From Spirochaetales bacterium (GTDB taxonomy: Bacteria > Spirochaetota > Spirochaetia > Treponematales > Treponemataceae): DNA of 64,000 nucleotides. Position 1 is the first letter of the stretch. Each line of letters starts with the position of its first letter. Shown here piece by piece: positions 23,600 to 32,477 of the stretch. Below the pieces are notes generated by a model. It was not told the DNA's origin and did no database searches. It saw nothing but the letters and a program-made list of their open reading frames with translations. Where the stretch lies: the NCBI GenBank assembly GCA_029098225.1, contig JAQXNX010000011.1:124001-188000 (forward strand), given 5' to 3'. The translations under genes and the position numbers were made by a program.

Positions 23600-26329
23600 A
23601 TGCTTTCATTTTTATATAACATTATCATTTCACCAATAGAACTTGTAGTAGAATTTGTCTTTGAAATAATGTTCCGCATGGTCGGGCAAAGAGAAACTAA
23701 TCAGGGCTTAGCCGTAATCGGTGTAAGCGTTGCGATAAGCCTTCTGACTTTACCACTTTATTACAGAGCAGATGCAGTCCAGCAGAAGGAACGGGATTTA
23801 AATAAAAGACTTTCACGCTGGACAAAGCATATAAAAAACACATTTAAAGGCGATGAACGTTTTATGATGCAGCAGGCTTATTACCGCGAAAACGGTTATT
23901 CACCGCTGCAGGCATTAAACGGTTCAATTTCGCTTTTGCTGGAAATTCCATTTTTTATTGCAGCCTATCATTTTCTTTCTAACCTTACAGTATTAAACGG
24001 AGCTTCATTCGGGCCGATTGCAAACCTTGGTGCTCCGGACAAGCTGATTCATTTAGGTAGCATTTCAATAAATCTTCTTCCTGTCTTGATGACAACAATA
24101 AACTGCATTTCATCAGCAATTTATCTTAAAGGCTTTCCGGTTAAAGATAAAATTCAGACATATGGAATGGCGCTGATTTTCCTTGTACTTTTGTATAATT
24201 CACCAAGCGGTCTTGTCGTTTACTGGACCTGCAATAATATTTTTGGACTTGTAAAGAATATTTTTTATAAGCTTAAAAATCCAAAAAAGATTCTTGTCAT
24301 TTTAATTGCGGTTCTTGGTTCCATGCTGTCTTTTCTTGCATTTATAAGCGGTAAACTTAATTCACAAAAAAAATACATTTTTGTTTTATTCTTTCAATAT
24401 TTAGTTTTACTTCCATTTGTTTTATATGTTGAACGGGAAAAAATTAAAAATATAAAAGATAAATTACAAGAAATAAAATTCAGTCAATTAAAAAATTCTC
24501 TTGAAACAAAAAATCCAAAACAGAATTCTTCAATTTTCATTCTTTCCGGAATATTTATTACCCTGCTTCTTGGAGTGTTAATTCCTTCGGGCGTAATTGC
24601 AAGCTCTCCGGCAGAATTTGTTGAACTTGAAAATTATAAAAATCCTCTTTTATATTTATTGAATTCCACAGGTTATGCGGCTGGCTTTTTCCTTTTGTGG
24701 TGTGGAATTATACGACACATGCTTTCAGAAAAAAATCGTAAAACGCTTGATTTAATTCTTATTATATGTTCTGTAGTTTTTGCTGTTGATTATCTTTTCT
24801 TCGGAAAAAATCTTGGAATACTTTCTTCAATTCTTGTATATGACAAAGGTTTGAATTTTTCTAATGTATCAAAATTTATAAATCTGTTTGTTGTTCTTTT
24901 AATTATTTTTTCAGTCCTTATTTTATTCAGATTCAAAAAAATAATATCATACTTTATGCTCGTTCTAATTATTTGTACAGGCGCGCTTAGTACAAAGCAG
25001 ATTACACATACTCAGAAAATTTTAAAAGATATGTCTTATATAAAAGACATAAAATCACAGTCAGGAACTGAGCATATTCTTCCTTTAAGCAAAAATGGAA
25101 CAAATGTTATTGTCTTCATGCTAGACCGTGCAGTCAGTGGATTTATTCCATATATATTTGAAGAAAAACAACAGTTACAGGAACAGTTTGCCGGCTTTAC
25201 TTATTATCCGAATACATTAAGCTTTGGAGTCAGTACAGTAGTTGGTACACCGCCGCTTTTTGGAGGATATGAATATACGCCGGAAGAAATCAATAAGCGG
25301 GCAGATGAAATGCTTTCTTCAAAACAGAATGAAGCCTTAAAAGTTTTACCAAAGATTTTTAATTCACATAATTATAATGTTACTGTCTGCGATCCTCCTT
25401 ACGCAGGCTATAAATGGGTTCCGGACCTTTCCATTTATGATGATATTCCGGACGTAAATGCTTATCTTTTAAAAGGCAATGTTACAGACCAGAACATGTT
25501 TGATGACGTTGATATTTTAAAAAGAAACTTCTTTACTTACAGTTTATTTAAAACTCTTCCTCTTATAATTTCAAAAGCTATTTATGATGACGGAAGATAT
25601 TATTCAAGCATTCAAAAGCATAATATAAATGGATTTATAAAAGATTATTCCGTATTAACAAAGCTTCCTGCTCTAACAAATGTTCTTGATGATGATTCAA
25701 ATAATTTCTTAATGATTCAAAACTCAGCAACTCATGAACCATGTATGCTTCAGTTACCGGATTATGTTCCAAAAGATTATATTGATAATTCGGGCTATAC
25801 AACTGCAGCAGACGGAAATATTCACATGGAAACTGAATCTCAAATCATTCATTATCATGCAAATATGGCAGCTCTTTTAGCTCTGGGAAAATGGTTTGAT
25901 TATTTGCGTGAAAATGATTTATGGGATAATACAAGAATAATAATTGTTGCAGATCATGGAAACCCAAATGCCAACCAGTTTGATTACATGATTTTTAATG
26001 AACCGAATTTAAATATTGAAGGCTGGAATCCATTGCTTTTAGTAAAAGATTTTAATTCAACAGTTTTGTCAACATCTAATGAATTTATGACACAGGCCGA
26101 TGTTCCATATCTTGCGGTTAATGGAGTAATTGATAATCCTGTTAATCCTTATACCGGAAAGAAAATTTCTAATGAAGAAAAATATATGCATCCGCAGGCA
26201 GTTGTCGGTAGTATTCAGTCAATAGTTGTAGAGACCTGTACTCAAAATACCTTTGAATACAGTACTTACTATACTGTTCATGACAATATTTTTAATCCGG
26301 AAAACTGGGAAGTACATTCTGTTAATTAA
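23600..26329 (+). CDS. YidC/Oxa1-like domain fused to sulfatase-superfamily transferase, copy 2
   Basis: A tandem paralogue of the preceding gene, 909 residues, with GGAG ahead of its ATG. The first roughly 230 residues are almost identical to copy 1, even at most synonymous sites. The middle helices and catalytic domain have diverged but keep VIVFMLDRAVSG, the nucleophile region GVSTVVG followed by PLFGGYEYTP, ATHEPC and ADHG. The two copies probably act on different acceptors or transfer to different positions. The Ser at the groove-Arg position is kept (ISLLTLPL). The gene ends 34 bases before the convergent licD-like gene. Substrate unknown. Confidence 0.85.
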   Translation: MLSFLYNIIISPIELVVEFVFEIMFRMVGQRETNQGLAVIGVSVAISLLTLPLYYRADAVQQKERDLNKRLSRWTKHIKNTFKGDERFMMQQAYYRENGYSPLQALNGSISLLLEIPFFIAAYHFLSNLTVLNGASFGPIANLGAPDKLIHLGSISINLLPVLMTTINCISSAIYLKGFPVKDKIQTYGMALIFLVLLYNSPSGLVVYWTCNNIFGLVKNIFYKLKNPKKILVILIAVLGSMLSFLAFISGKLNSQKKYIFVLFFQYLVLLPFVLYVEREKIKNIKDKLQEIKFSQLKNSLETKNPKQNSSIFILSGIFITLLLGVLIPSGVIASSPAEFVELENYKNPLLYLLNSTGYAAGFFLLWCGIIRHMLSEKNRKTLDLILIICSVVFAVDYLFFGKNLGILSSILVYDKGLNFSNVSKFINLFVVLLIIFSVLILFRFKKIISYFMLVLIICTGALSTKQITHTQKILKDMSYIKDIKSQSGTEHILPLSKNGTNVIVFMLDRAVSGFIPYIFEEKQQLQEQFAGFTYYPNTLSFGVSTVVGTPPLFGGYEYTPEEINKRADEMLSSKQNEALKVLPKIFNSHNYNVTVCDPPYAGYKWVPDLSIYDDIPDVNAYLLKGNVTDQNMFDDVDILKRNFFTYSLFKTLPLIISKAIYDDGRYYSSIQKHNINGFIKDYSVLTKLPALTNVLDDDSNNFLMIQNSATHEPCMLQLPDYVPKDYIDNSGYTTAADGNIHMETESQIIHYHANMAALLALGKWFDYLRENDLWDNTRIIIVADHGNPNANQFDYMIFNEPNLNIEGWNPLLLVKDFNSTVLSTSNEFMTQADVPYLAVNGVIDNPVNPYTGKKISNEEKYMHPQAVVGSIQSIVVETCTQNTFEYSTYYTVHDNIFNPENWEVHSVN

Positions 26330-26363
26330 AACTAACAGAACTGTATAAAGGCGTTGCAATTAA

Positions 26364-27209
26364 TTATTTTTTATACGCATTAAATCCATGAGTAATTCTT
26401 TGATTTTCCGGAGGAAGCTGCATATAGTTCCCGTACAATATTTTTAAGAATGAATCCCAGCCGTGCGGAACTTTAAATTTGCGGCCTTCAAAATCCATTA
26501 ATTCAGCAGGCTCGAGTTCTGATTTTTTAATTCGAATATCCCAGCGGTCTCCCCATACAAGATCGGCAACGGCATCACATTTTTCATAGTTATATTTTTG
26601 AGCATTTTCTTCAATTTTTTTGCAAAGCTTTTTAACACTATGAAGGCGGAAAAATGGAAGCAGGAAAAATTTAATTAATTTTTTTATTATACTCTGGTTT
26701 ACATAAAGCGGATTTGTCGTGCATAAATCCTGCAGGTTACGAAGCTTTCTGTATTTATTAAAAAGTTCTTTTGCATTTAAAGCGCTGATTGAATCTGCAG
26801 CTTCCCAATCCGGATAACCGTCTAAAGGAAAAATATCAATCCAGATTCCTGAAACATTTTTTTTAGCCTTCCCTTTTTCATATACAATTGTTGAATTATC
26901 AATCAGTTTTGCATATGGATAAATGTTCGGATGAGAACAATCTTTATAGAGTCTTGTTTCATAAAAATCATTAATTTTTGAAAAACCAGTTAACTCAACA
27001 AATTTATCATAATCCGGGCGAGGCATCATTACATCAATATCATCGTCCCAGGGAATAAAGCCTTTGTGTCTTACAGCACCAAGAAGAGTTCCATAAGTTA
27101 AATAATATTTTAAATTATTTTTTTCACAGAATTCTGCAAAGGAAATAAGAAGATTTAATTCACATTTTTTAATTTCATCAGTATTCAGTTTTTTAAATTT
27201 ATTATCCAT
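26364..27209 (-). CDS. LicD family phosphotransferase
   Basis: A 281-residue protein of the LicD/fukutin-related nucleotidyltransferase fold, which moves phosphocholine or a similar phospho-substituent from a nucleotide carrier to a glycan. The key motif is TYGTLLGAVRHKGFIPWDDD, with the metal-binding Asp residues in WDDDIDVMMPR. The ATG at 27209 overlaps the upstream stop by 8 bases and is preferred over 27263, which lies inside the upstream gene. It is the last gene of a long minus-strand series, convergent with the two sulfatase-fusion genes. Choline uptake or activation genes are not in the window. Confidence 0.88.
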   Translation of the reverse strand: MDNKFKKLNTDEIKKCELNLLISFAEFCEKNNLKYYLTYGTLLGAVRHKGFIPWDDDIDVMMPRPDYDKFVELTGFSKINDFYETRLYKDCSHPNIYPYAKLIDNSTIVYEKGKAKKNVSGIWIDIFPLDGYPDWEAADSISALNAKELFNKYRKLRNLQDLCTTNPLYVNQSIIKKLIKFFLLPFFRLHSVKKLCKKIEENAQKYNYEKCDAVADLVWGDRWDIRIKKSELEPAELMDFEGRKFKVPHGWDSFLKILYGNYMQLPPENQRITHGFNAYKK

Positions 27210-28377
27210 AGTATTCAATTCCTTTTTTATGTGCACTTTCAAGTGCGGCAAAAATTGATTCATTCGAAAAGTCTTTAATTATTTCACCCATCTTATATTC
27301 AGAAACCTTTTCAGCCTGTGCTCCTATATTAAAACATGCAACAGGAACGCCTGTAAAAATTAATTCAGAAACCAGATATGAGAAAGTTTCCGGCCAGATT
27401 GAAGGAAATAAAACTGCAGAAATTCCATTTCCGGAAATTATTTTATCAAGCTCCGAAACATTATAAAGTCCTTTATAAAAAATATTTTCAGAATAAACCT
27501 TACAATCTTCTGCAAGCTCACCAAACAGAAAAATATTAAAATCCTTGTCTTTTGAAAAATTAAGAAAATCTTTTAAGACATAACATCCCTTATCACTAGC
27601 CCTGATTAATCCAAAAATACCAATCGTTAGTTTTTTATTTATATTTTTTATTTTTCCGCAATTTATATAATCAAGAGAATGTGGAGTTACTTTAACTTTT
27701 TCTTTATATTCAGGAAAAGAAGTTGAGAAAATATTTTTTGAAGATTCCGAAAAGGCAAATATATCCTGAACACAATTTAAAAAATCACTCCAGAGAGCAT
27801 GCCATTTTTCAAAAGTAATTTTCCTAAATCCATAAATAAATTCTGCTTTTCTTACATGTTCTTCATCAAGGTAAATATTATTCTGAACAAGATGTGCATA
27901 AATCCAGATACAATGAAAGTCATGCAAATCGTAGGTAATCTGAACATTTAATGATTTAAAAAAGTTAAACAGAAACTTTAAACTCATGTATGATTCAAGA
28001 CTGACTATTTTTATATCTTTTATATACGAAGAAATTTTGTAAATATTTTCCGGTTTAATGAAAATCTTTTTATGAGTTTCAAAATTTTCAATACTGTAAA
28101 GAAAGTCTTTTCCACCGCTTATATGATTACGTAAAACTAAAATATTTATTTTACCTGAATATTTATTATTCAAATATGTAATTGTTCCGCCTGTTCCGTT
28201 ATGACAGGGAACAAGCGTATATTTTTTATTATTTTCAATTACTTCATTTAAATTAAAATCATAAAAAAAATTACACAAAAAAGTTTTATAAAATAATGAA
28301 TAAATAAAATCCTTTATGCAATGATAAAGCATTTTTATAAGAAAAATATTTTTAAAAAAATTTCTTAATTTCTTCAT
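27202..28377 (-). CDS. GT4-like glycosyltransferase
   Basis: A 391-residue GT-B fold protein. The C-terminal half has IGIFGLIRASDKG and the donor-binding segment FPSIWPETFSYLVSELIFTG, the E-x7-E pattern of GT4. The N-terminal half (CHNGTGGTITYLNN) is divergent. It is cytoplasmic, possibly membrane-associated through the basic, hydrophobic N-terminus. It follows a GT2 gene and overlaps licD. The acceptor is unknown. Confidence 0.8.
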   Translation of the reverse strand: MKKLRNFFKNIFLIKMLYHCIKDFIYSLFYKTFLCNFFYDFNLNEVIENNKKYTLVPCHNGTGGTITYLNNKYSGKINILVLRNHISGGKDFLYSIENFETHKKIFIKPENIYKISSYIKDIKIVSLESYMSLKFLFNFFKSLNVQITYDLHDFHCIWIYAHLVQNNIYLDEEHVRKAEFIYGFRKITFEKWHALWSDFLNCVQDIFAFSESSKNIFSTSFPEYKEKVKVTPHSLDYINCGKIKNINKKLTIGIFGLIRASDKGCYVLKDFLNFSKDKDFNIFLFGELAEDCKVYSENIFYKGLYNVSELDKIISGNGISAVLFPSIWPETFSYLVSELIFTGVPVACFNIGAQAEKVSEYKMGEIIKDFSNESIFAALESAHKKGIEYYG

Positions 28378-28434
28378 TTTTATCCTTTTTATAAAAGCTG
28401 ATTAAAACAGGCTTATTTATCTTTTAATTATACA

Positions 28435-29211
28435 TTATTTTATTCGTGAGCCTAAAAACCTTTTTACAGGATAAAGAAAAATACCGGGAATTATAAAAGT
28501 AAGAATTTTATAAATATCCATCAGTTTCTGTTTTCTTGTTTTTAAGCCGTATTTTTTTACAATTCGTTTGTCTTCCCTAACAACTAACTTTTCATTTGAA
28601 TTACTTATTCCGCTGCAATCAAAATTCACATATATTTCATTAGTATAAATAAATTTAATTCCACTCTTAAAAAACTTTACAAATAAATCCCAGTCACCGG
28701 AGCTTCTAAAAGATTCATCATAAAAGCCATATTTTTCATACACAGCTTTTGGCACAAAAGAAGCCGGATGAGCAATCATCTGTTTAGGAAGGTCTTCTGC
28801 ACCAAAGGAATAAACTTTTACAAAACGTCCGTTCTGCATCATATTCATTCCGCCGTATAAAATTGCTTCAGAATTTTTTTTATGTAACTCAAGAATATTT
28901 TTATAAGCTTCAGTAAGAGCTTCATCACCTGAATTCAAAAGACCAATAATACTTCCAGAACTTAGTCTGATTCCTTTGTTCATTGCATTATAAATTCCGG
29001 AATCCTTTTCACTCACCCATTTAGAAATTTTACTGTCCGGTTCAGCGGCATATTTTTTTATTAACTCTACACTTCCATCTGTTGAACCGCCATCTATAAT
29101 AATATATTCAAATTCATCATTAGAAAAATAATTCTGAGCAAAAACAGACTTTATGGTTTTTTCCAGTCCAGAGACGTTATTGTAATTTATAGTGATAAGG
29201 GAAAATTTCAT
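28435..29211 (-). CDS. GT2 family glycosyltransferase
   Basis: A 258-residue GT-A enzyme. It has the GT2 start FSLITINYNNVSGLEKTIKS, then IIIDGGSTDGS and EKDSGIYNAMNKGI with its acidic pair, and a middle GDWDLFVKFF. There is a hydrophobic C-terminal stretch (ILTFIIPGIFLYPVKRF). This subtype (WcaA/'EKDxGIYDAMNKG') commonly adds single sugars to lipid-linked oligosaccharides. It sits 9 bases after the GT-C-like gene. Confidence 0.9.
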   Translation of the reverse strand: MKFSLITINYNNVSGLEKTIKSVFAQNYFSNDEFEYIIIDGGSTDGSVELIKKYAAEPDSKISKWVSEKDSGIYNAMNKGIRLSSGSIIGLLNSGDEALTEAYKNILELHKKNSEAILYGGMNMMQNGRFVKVYSFGAEDLPKQMIAHPASFVPKAVYEKYGFYDESFRSSGDWDLFVKFFKSGIKFIYTNEIYVNFDCSGISNSNEKLVVREDKRIVKKYGLKTRKQKLMDIYKILTFIIPGIFLYPVKRFLGSRIK

Positions 29212-29220
29212 AGGTGACCT

Positions 29221-31104
29221 TTATTTAATTTGTGGAACATAATAAATGCTGTAATCGCTTATAGAATCCATCTGAATAAATTCTATATCCAAATCTTCAA
29301 TGTGTACAGAATTTTTTTCATTTGAATTCTGGTACATATATATAACAGGTTTGTTTTTTATTGTCTCAAGAATATCTGAAGCATTATCTGTAAAAATTAT
29401 TTTTGAATTATTCTTTAAGTATGGAAGAATACTTCCTAATCGCCAGTTAATTGCATTTTGAATAATAAAGGTTTGATTAGAATTCTTAATTTTAGAAATG
29501 TAATCGGATGAATATAAAGAATCAAATTGAGAAATATTTGAATCATCAAGATGTTCGATTAATGTCTGAGATTTATTTGGAATATAAGTGATAATCAAAA
29601 ACAGTGAAATAATCGGCATATATATTTTTTCTAATTTTAATGTAGAAATATATGCAAGAATTAAAACAGAAAAATACGGAGCTATATATCTTGCTTCTTT
29701 ATAAGGAGCAAACCAAAGTGAAATAAAAATAGAAACGATTGCACAGATTAAAACAACATATTTGGAAAATTTATAATTTTCACTTTTTAAATTTTTGAAT
29801 GAAGAAATTAAAAAGAAAATAAAAGACAATATAATAAAACAGAGAATGAAAATATTATTTTTAATAATAATATTTTTCAGGCCACCCAGTGTTAATGATA
29901 AATTATTCATAAATTGAGAACCGCCAAGTTTCCCAAGAGCCTCTGTTCCTCTATCTTCAAGTAAGCCTTTTCCAAAAGAAAAATATAATATTTTATCCAG
30001 AATTAAAGCAGCAATAAACATGTAAATAAAATAATAAAGAAGATTAAAATCTTTTTTATTTATTGCCATAATGATTAAGCAAAGTCCTAACAGGCCGACA
30101 AGAATAAAATTAAAATAGCCCGAAAGTAATGTAAGTGAAAGAACAATAGAACCTGCAATAAAGTTTCCAAATGTAGTAATTATTTTTTTATCTTTATATT
30201 TATTCAAAATATGAACAACATACCAGCACAGAATAATTACCATAGTTTGCTGGAGCTCATATGGTCTTATAAATAATGTTAAAGAAACTGCTGCAGGATT
30301 TGCAAATGCAATAATCAGACAGCAGAATAATTTAAAGTCTGAGATACCTGGAAATTCTTTAATTAATAAAATTAAAAATATAAAAGAAATCGTAAAGAAT
30401 AGAACATTAAGTAAACAGGCTCTAATGAAAATATAATCGATATTTCCTGTCTTTTTTCCAGTGAACCAGAGACGTAAAAATGAATAATAAAAATTTGTAT
30501 GAGGTGAATCTTCATTATTCAAATGAAGATGATAAATATCACTTAAAGAATCTTTAATTGTAGCATTATCAAAAAAAGCCATTTCCTTTATTTCTTTTGC
30601 AGAAAACTCTTTATTTGATTCAAAGATTTTTCCCCAGAATCCGTATTCATTACGATTACAGATGGAAATAGAAAGTGGTTCATCTATATGAAAACTTTTT
30701 TTCTGATTAATATAAAAAAGTCTTAAACCTGTTAGTGCAATATAACAAACAAAAATACAGATTAAAGATTTTCTGGTGAAAAAAGGATTTTTAATGCTAT
30801 GAGGATTTTGAATTTCTTCAGCAGCTTTTAAAAGTCCTTTTGTTTTTTTTACAGAAGAAAAAATCGGATAAAGCTTGAATTTTAAAATCAAAATAGAAAG
30901 TAAATCTATAATTAAAAATGCAAGTTCAAGTTTAATAAAACGTTTGTTCCATACAACTCTGTTTATTTCTCTGTTTCTGATTTTTTCAAAAATAAAAATT
31001 ATAAGTTGTCTAAATTGAGGAATAAAAATAATTAAAGATAAAAGAGCTAATGATATTGCAATAATAAAAAATATTTTTTTACCTTTTTGATTTTTATTAT
31101 TCAT
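29221..31104 (-). CDS. Multi-spanning membrane glycosyltransferase (GT39/GT-C-like)
   Basis: A 627-residue protein with about a dozen hydrophobic helices. A soluble first loop contains SFHIDEPLSISIC at about 130-142; the His-x-Asp-Glu after the first major helix resembles the acidic catalytic motif of PMT/ArnT-type GT-C transferases, which use polyprenyl-phosphate sugars on the outer face. A C-terminal soluble domain (about 530-627) follows. It lies directly downstream of the GtrA/GtrB pair, as in lipid-linked sugar decoration modules, and could be the matching transferase. Assignment is by topology and motif. Confidence 0.7.
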   Translation of the reverse strand: MNNKNQKGKKIFFIIAISLALLSLIIFIPQFRQLIIFIFEKIRNREINRVVWNKRFIKLELAFLIIDLLSILILKFKLYPIFSSVKKTKGLLKAAEEIQNPHSIKNPFFTRKSLICIFVCYIALTGLRLFYINQKKSFHIDEPLSISICNRNEYGFWGKIFESNKEFSAKEIKEMAFFDNATIKDSLSDIYHLHLNNEDSPHTNFYYSFLRLWFTGKKTGNIDYIFIRACLLNVLFFTISFIFLILLIKEFPGISDFKLFCCLIIAFANPAAVSLTLFIRPYELQQTMVIILCWYVVHILNKYKDKKIITTFGNFIAGSIVLSLTLLSGYFNFILVGLLGLCLIIMAINKKDFNLLYYFIYMFIAALILDKILYFSFGKGLLEDRGTEALGKLGGSQFMNNLSLTLGGLKNIIIKNNIFILCFIILSFIFFLISSFKNLKSENYKFSKYVVLICAIVSIFISLWFAPYKEARYIAPYFSVLILAYISTLKLEKIYMPIISLFLIITYIPNKSQTLIEHLDDSNISQFDSLYSSDYISKIKNSNQTFIIQNAINWRLGSILPYLKNNSKIIFTDNASDILETIKNKPVIYMYQNSNEKNSVHIEDLDIEFIQMDSISDYSIYYVPQIK

Positions 31105-31111
31105 AGAAAAT

Positions 31112-32041
31112 TTACTTCTCCTCTTTAATTATAAACAAAGGCCTGTTCTTTACTTCTGTATAAATTTTTGAAATATAAAGTCCTGCGATTCCTGTTGTAA
31201 AAAGCTGAATTCCGCTAACAAAAATAATTATACAGACAAGACTGGCCCAGCCTTGTACAGGATCTCCAAAAACAATTTTTCTGATTATAATAAAAAGGAT
31301 CAGAAGAAAACTGAACATAATTCCAAGAACTCCGAAAATTGCAGAAAGTGCAAGCGGCTTTGTAGAAAAGCCGATGATTCCGTCAATTGAATAAAGGAAT
31401 AGCTTCCAGAAGGACCATTTAGTTTTTCCGGCTACACGTTCAATATTTTCATATTCAAACCATTTTGTATTAAAGCCGACCCAGGGAAAAATTCCTTTTG
31501 TAAAGCGATTTTTCTCGCACAAAGAAAGTACGGAATCTTTATACTGTCTTGTCATTAATCTAAAATCTCTTGCACCATCAACAACAGGAACATTACTCAT
31601 TTTTGCCATAATCTTATAAAATCTTCTGGCAAAAAAAGAGCGAACGGGAGGTTCATTTTTTCTTGTACTTCTTCTTGTTGCCGCACAATCATAACCTTCT
31701 TTCAATGCATCAAACATTTGAGGAAGAAGAGACGGCGGATCCTGTAAGTCTGCATCCATAACAACCGTATAATCTAGTTTTGCTTTTGAAAGTCCTGCAT
31801 ACAAACCAGCTTCTTTACCAAAGTTTCTGGAAAAACTTACAAAATGAACATGCTTATCGCTCGAGCTTAATTCTCTTAAAACTTTTAAAGTAGAATCTGT
31901 TGAACCGTCATCTACAAAAATATATTCATAATCCTTGAGTTTTAATTCATTTAATACACGTTCACATTCTTCATAAAATTTAGGAATAGCTTCTTCTTCA
32001 TTATAACACGGTACAACTATTGAAAGTGTTAATTCAGACAT
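31112..32041 (-). CDS. GtrB-type polyprenyl-phosphate glycosyltransferase
   Basis: A 309-residue GT2 enzyme that loads a sugar onto undecaprenyl phosphate. It has LSIVVPCYNEEEAIPKFYEE, IFVDDGSTDSTL and VVMDADLQDPP (the DADLQDP signature of this group). Two C-terminal transmembrane helices lie at about 230-300. The start at 32041 is set by the perfect GGAGG six bases upstream; the open frame to 32107 runs back into gtrA. It overlaps the GtrA stop by 8 bases. Confidence 0.93.
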   Translation of the reverse strand: MSELTLSIVVPCYNEEEAIPKFYEECERVLNELKLKDYEYIFVDDGSTDSTLKVLRELSSSDKHVHFVSFSRNFGKEAGLYAGLSKAKLDYTVVMDADLQDPPSLLPQMFDALKEGYDCAATRRSTRKNEPPVRSFFARRFYKIMAKMSNVPVVDGARDFRLMTRQYKDSVLSLCEKNRFTKGIFPWVGFNTKWFEYENIERVAGKTKWSFWKLFLYSIDGIIGFSTKPLALSAIFGVLGIMFSFLLILFIIIRKIVFGDPVQGWASLVCIIIFVSGIQLFTTGIAGLYISKIYTEVKNRPLFIIKEEK

Positions 32042-32474
32042 TTTTTTCCTCCGTGATTTGTGCTTCAGCCTGCGAGTCATATTTAAAAACAATAAATCGC
32101 TGACCAAAATAATTCAAACCGGTATATAAAATCATACCACAAAACATAGAAATATTATCAAGAATTTTTACAGAAAAATCAGAAAATGCAAAATAAATAA
32201 TTTTCTTAGCAAGAAAATATGCAATAAAATAACAGAGTGCAAGATTAATGATAAACAAAATTATCTGCTTAATTGATTTTTTTTGATTTTTAAAAGTAAA
32301 ATATTTGTTCAAAAAATAACTGACTATTCCGCCGGCAATATAATTACAGCAGGAAGAAATCCAGTAAGATACGTGAAATACATTATAAAGCAGAAACATT
32401 AGTCCTGCCCCTACTATGGTATTAATTACTCCAACGAGAAGAAATTTTGGAACTGTAGAATTTATAAGTTTCAT
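32034..32474 (-). CDS. GtrA-family flippase
   Basis: A 146-residue protein with four transmembrane helices (KFLLVGVINTIVGAGLMFLL; GGIVSYFLNKYFTFKN is typical). It is thought to flip undecaprenyl-phosphate-linked sugar across the inner membrane. It is translationally coupled to the GtrB-type gene and lies 3 bases after ugd. Together with the GT-C gene downstream this makes a complete three-part periplasmic sugar-decoration module. Confidence 0.9.
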   Translation of the reverse strand: MKLINSTVPKFLLVGVINTIVGAGLMFLLYNVFHVSYWISSCCNYIAGGIVSYFLNKYFTFKNQKKSIKQIILFIINLALCYFIAYFLAKKIIYFAFSDFSVKILDNISMFCGMILYTGLNYFGQRFIVFKYDSQAEAQITEEKNV

Positions 32475-32477
32475 ATT

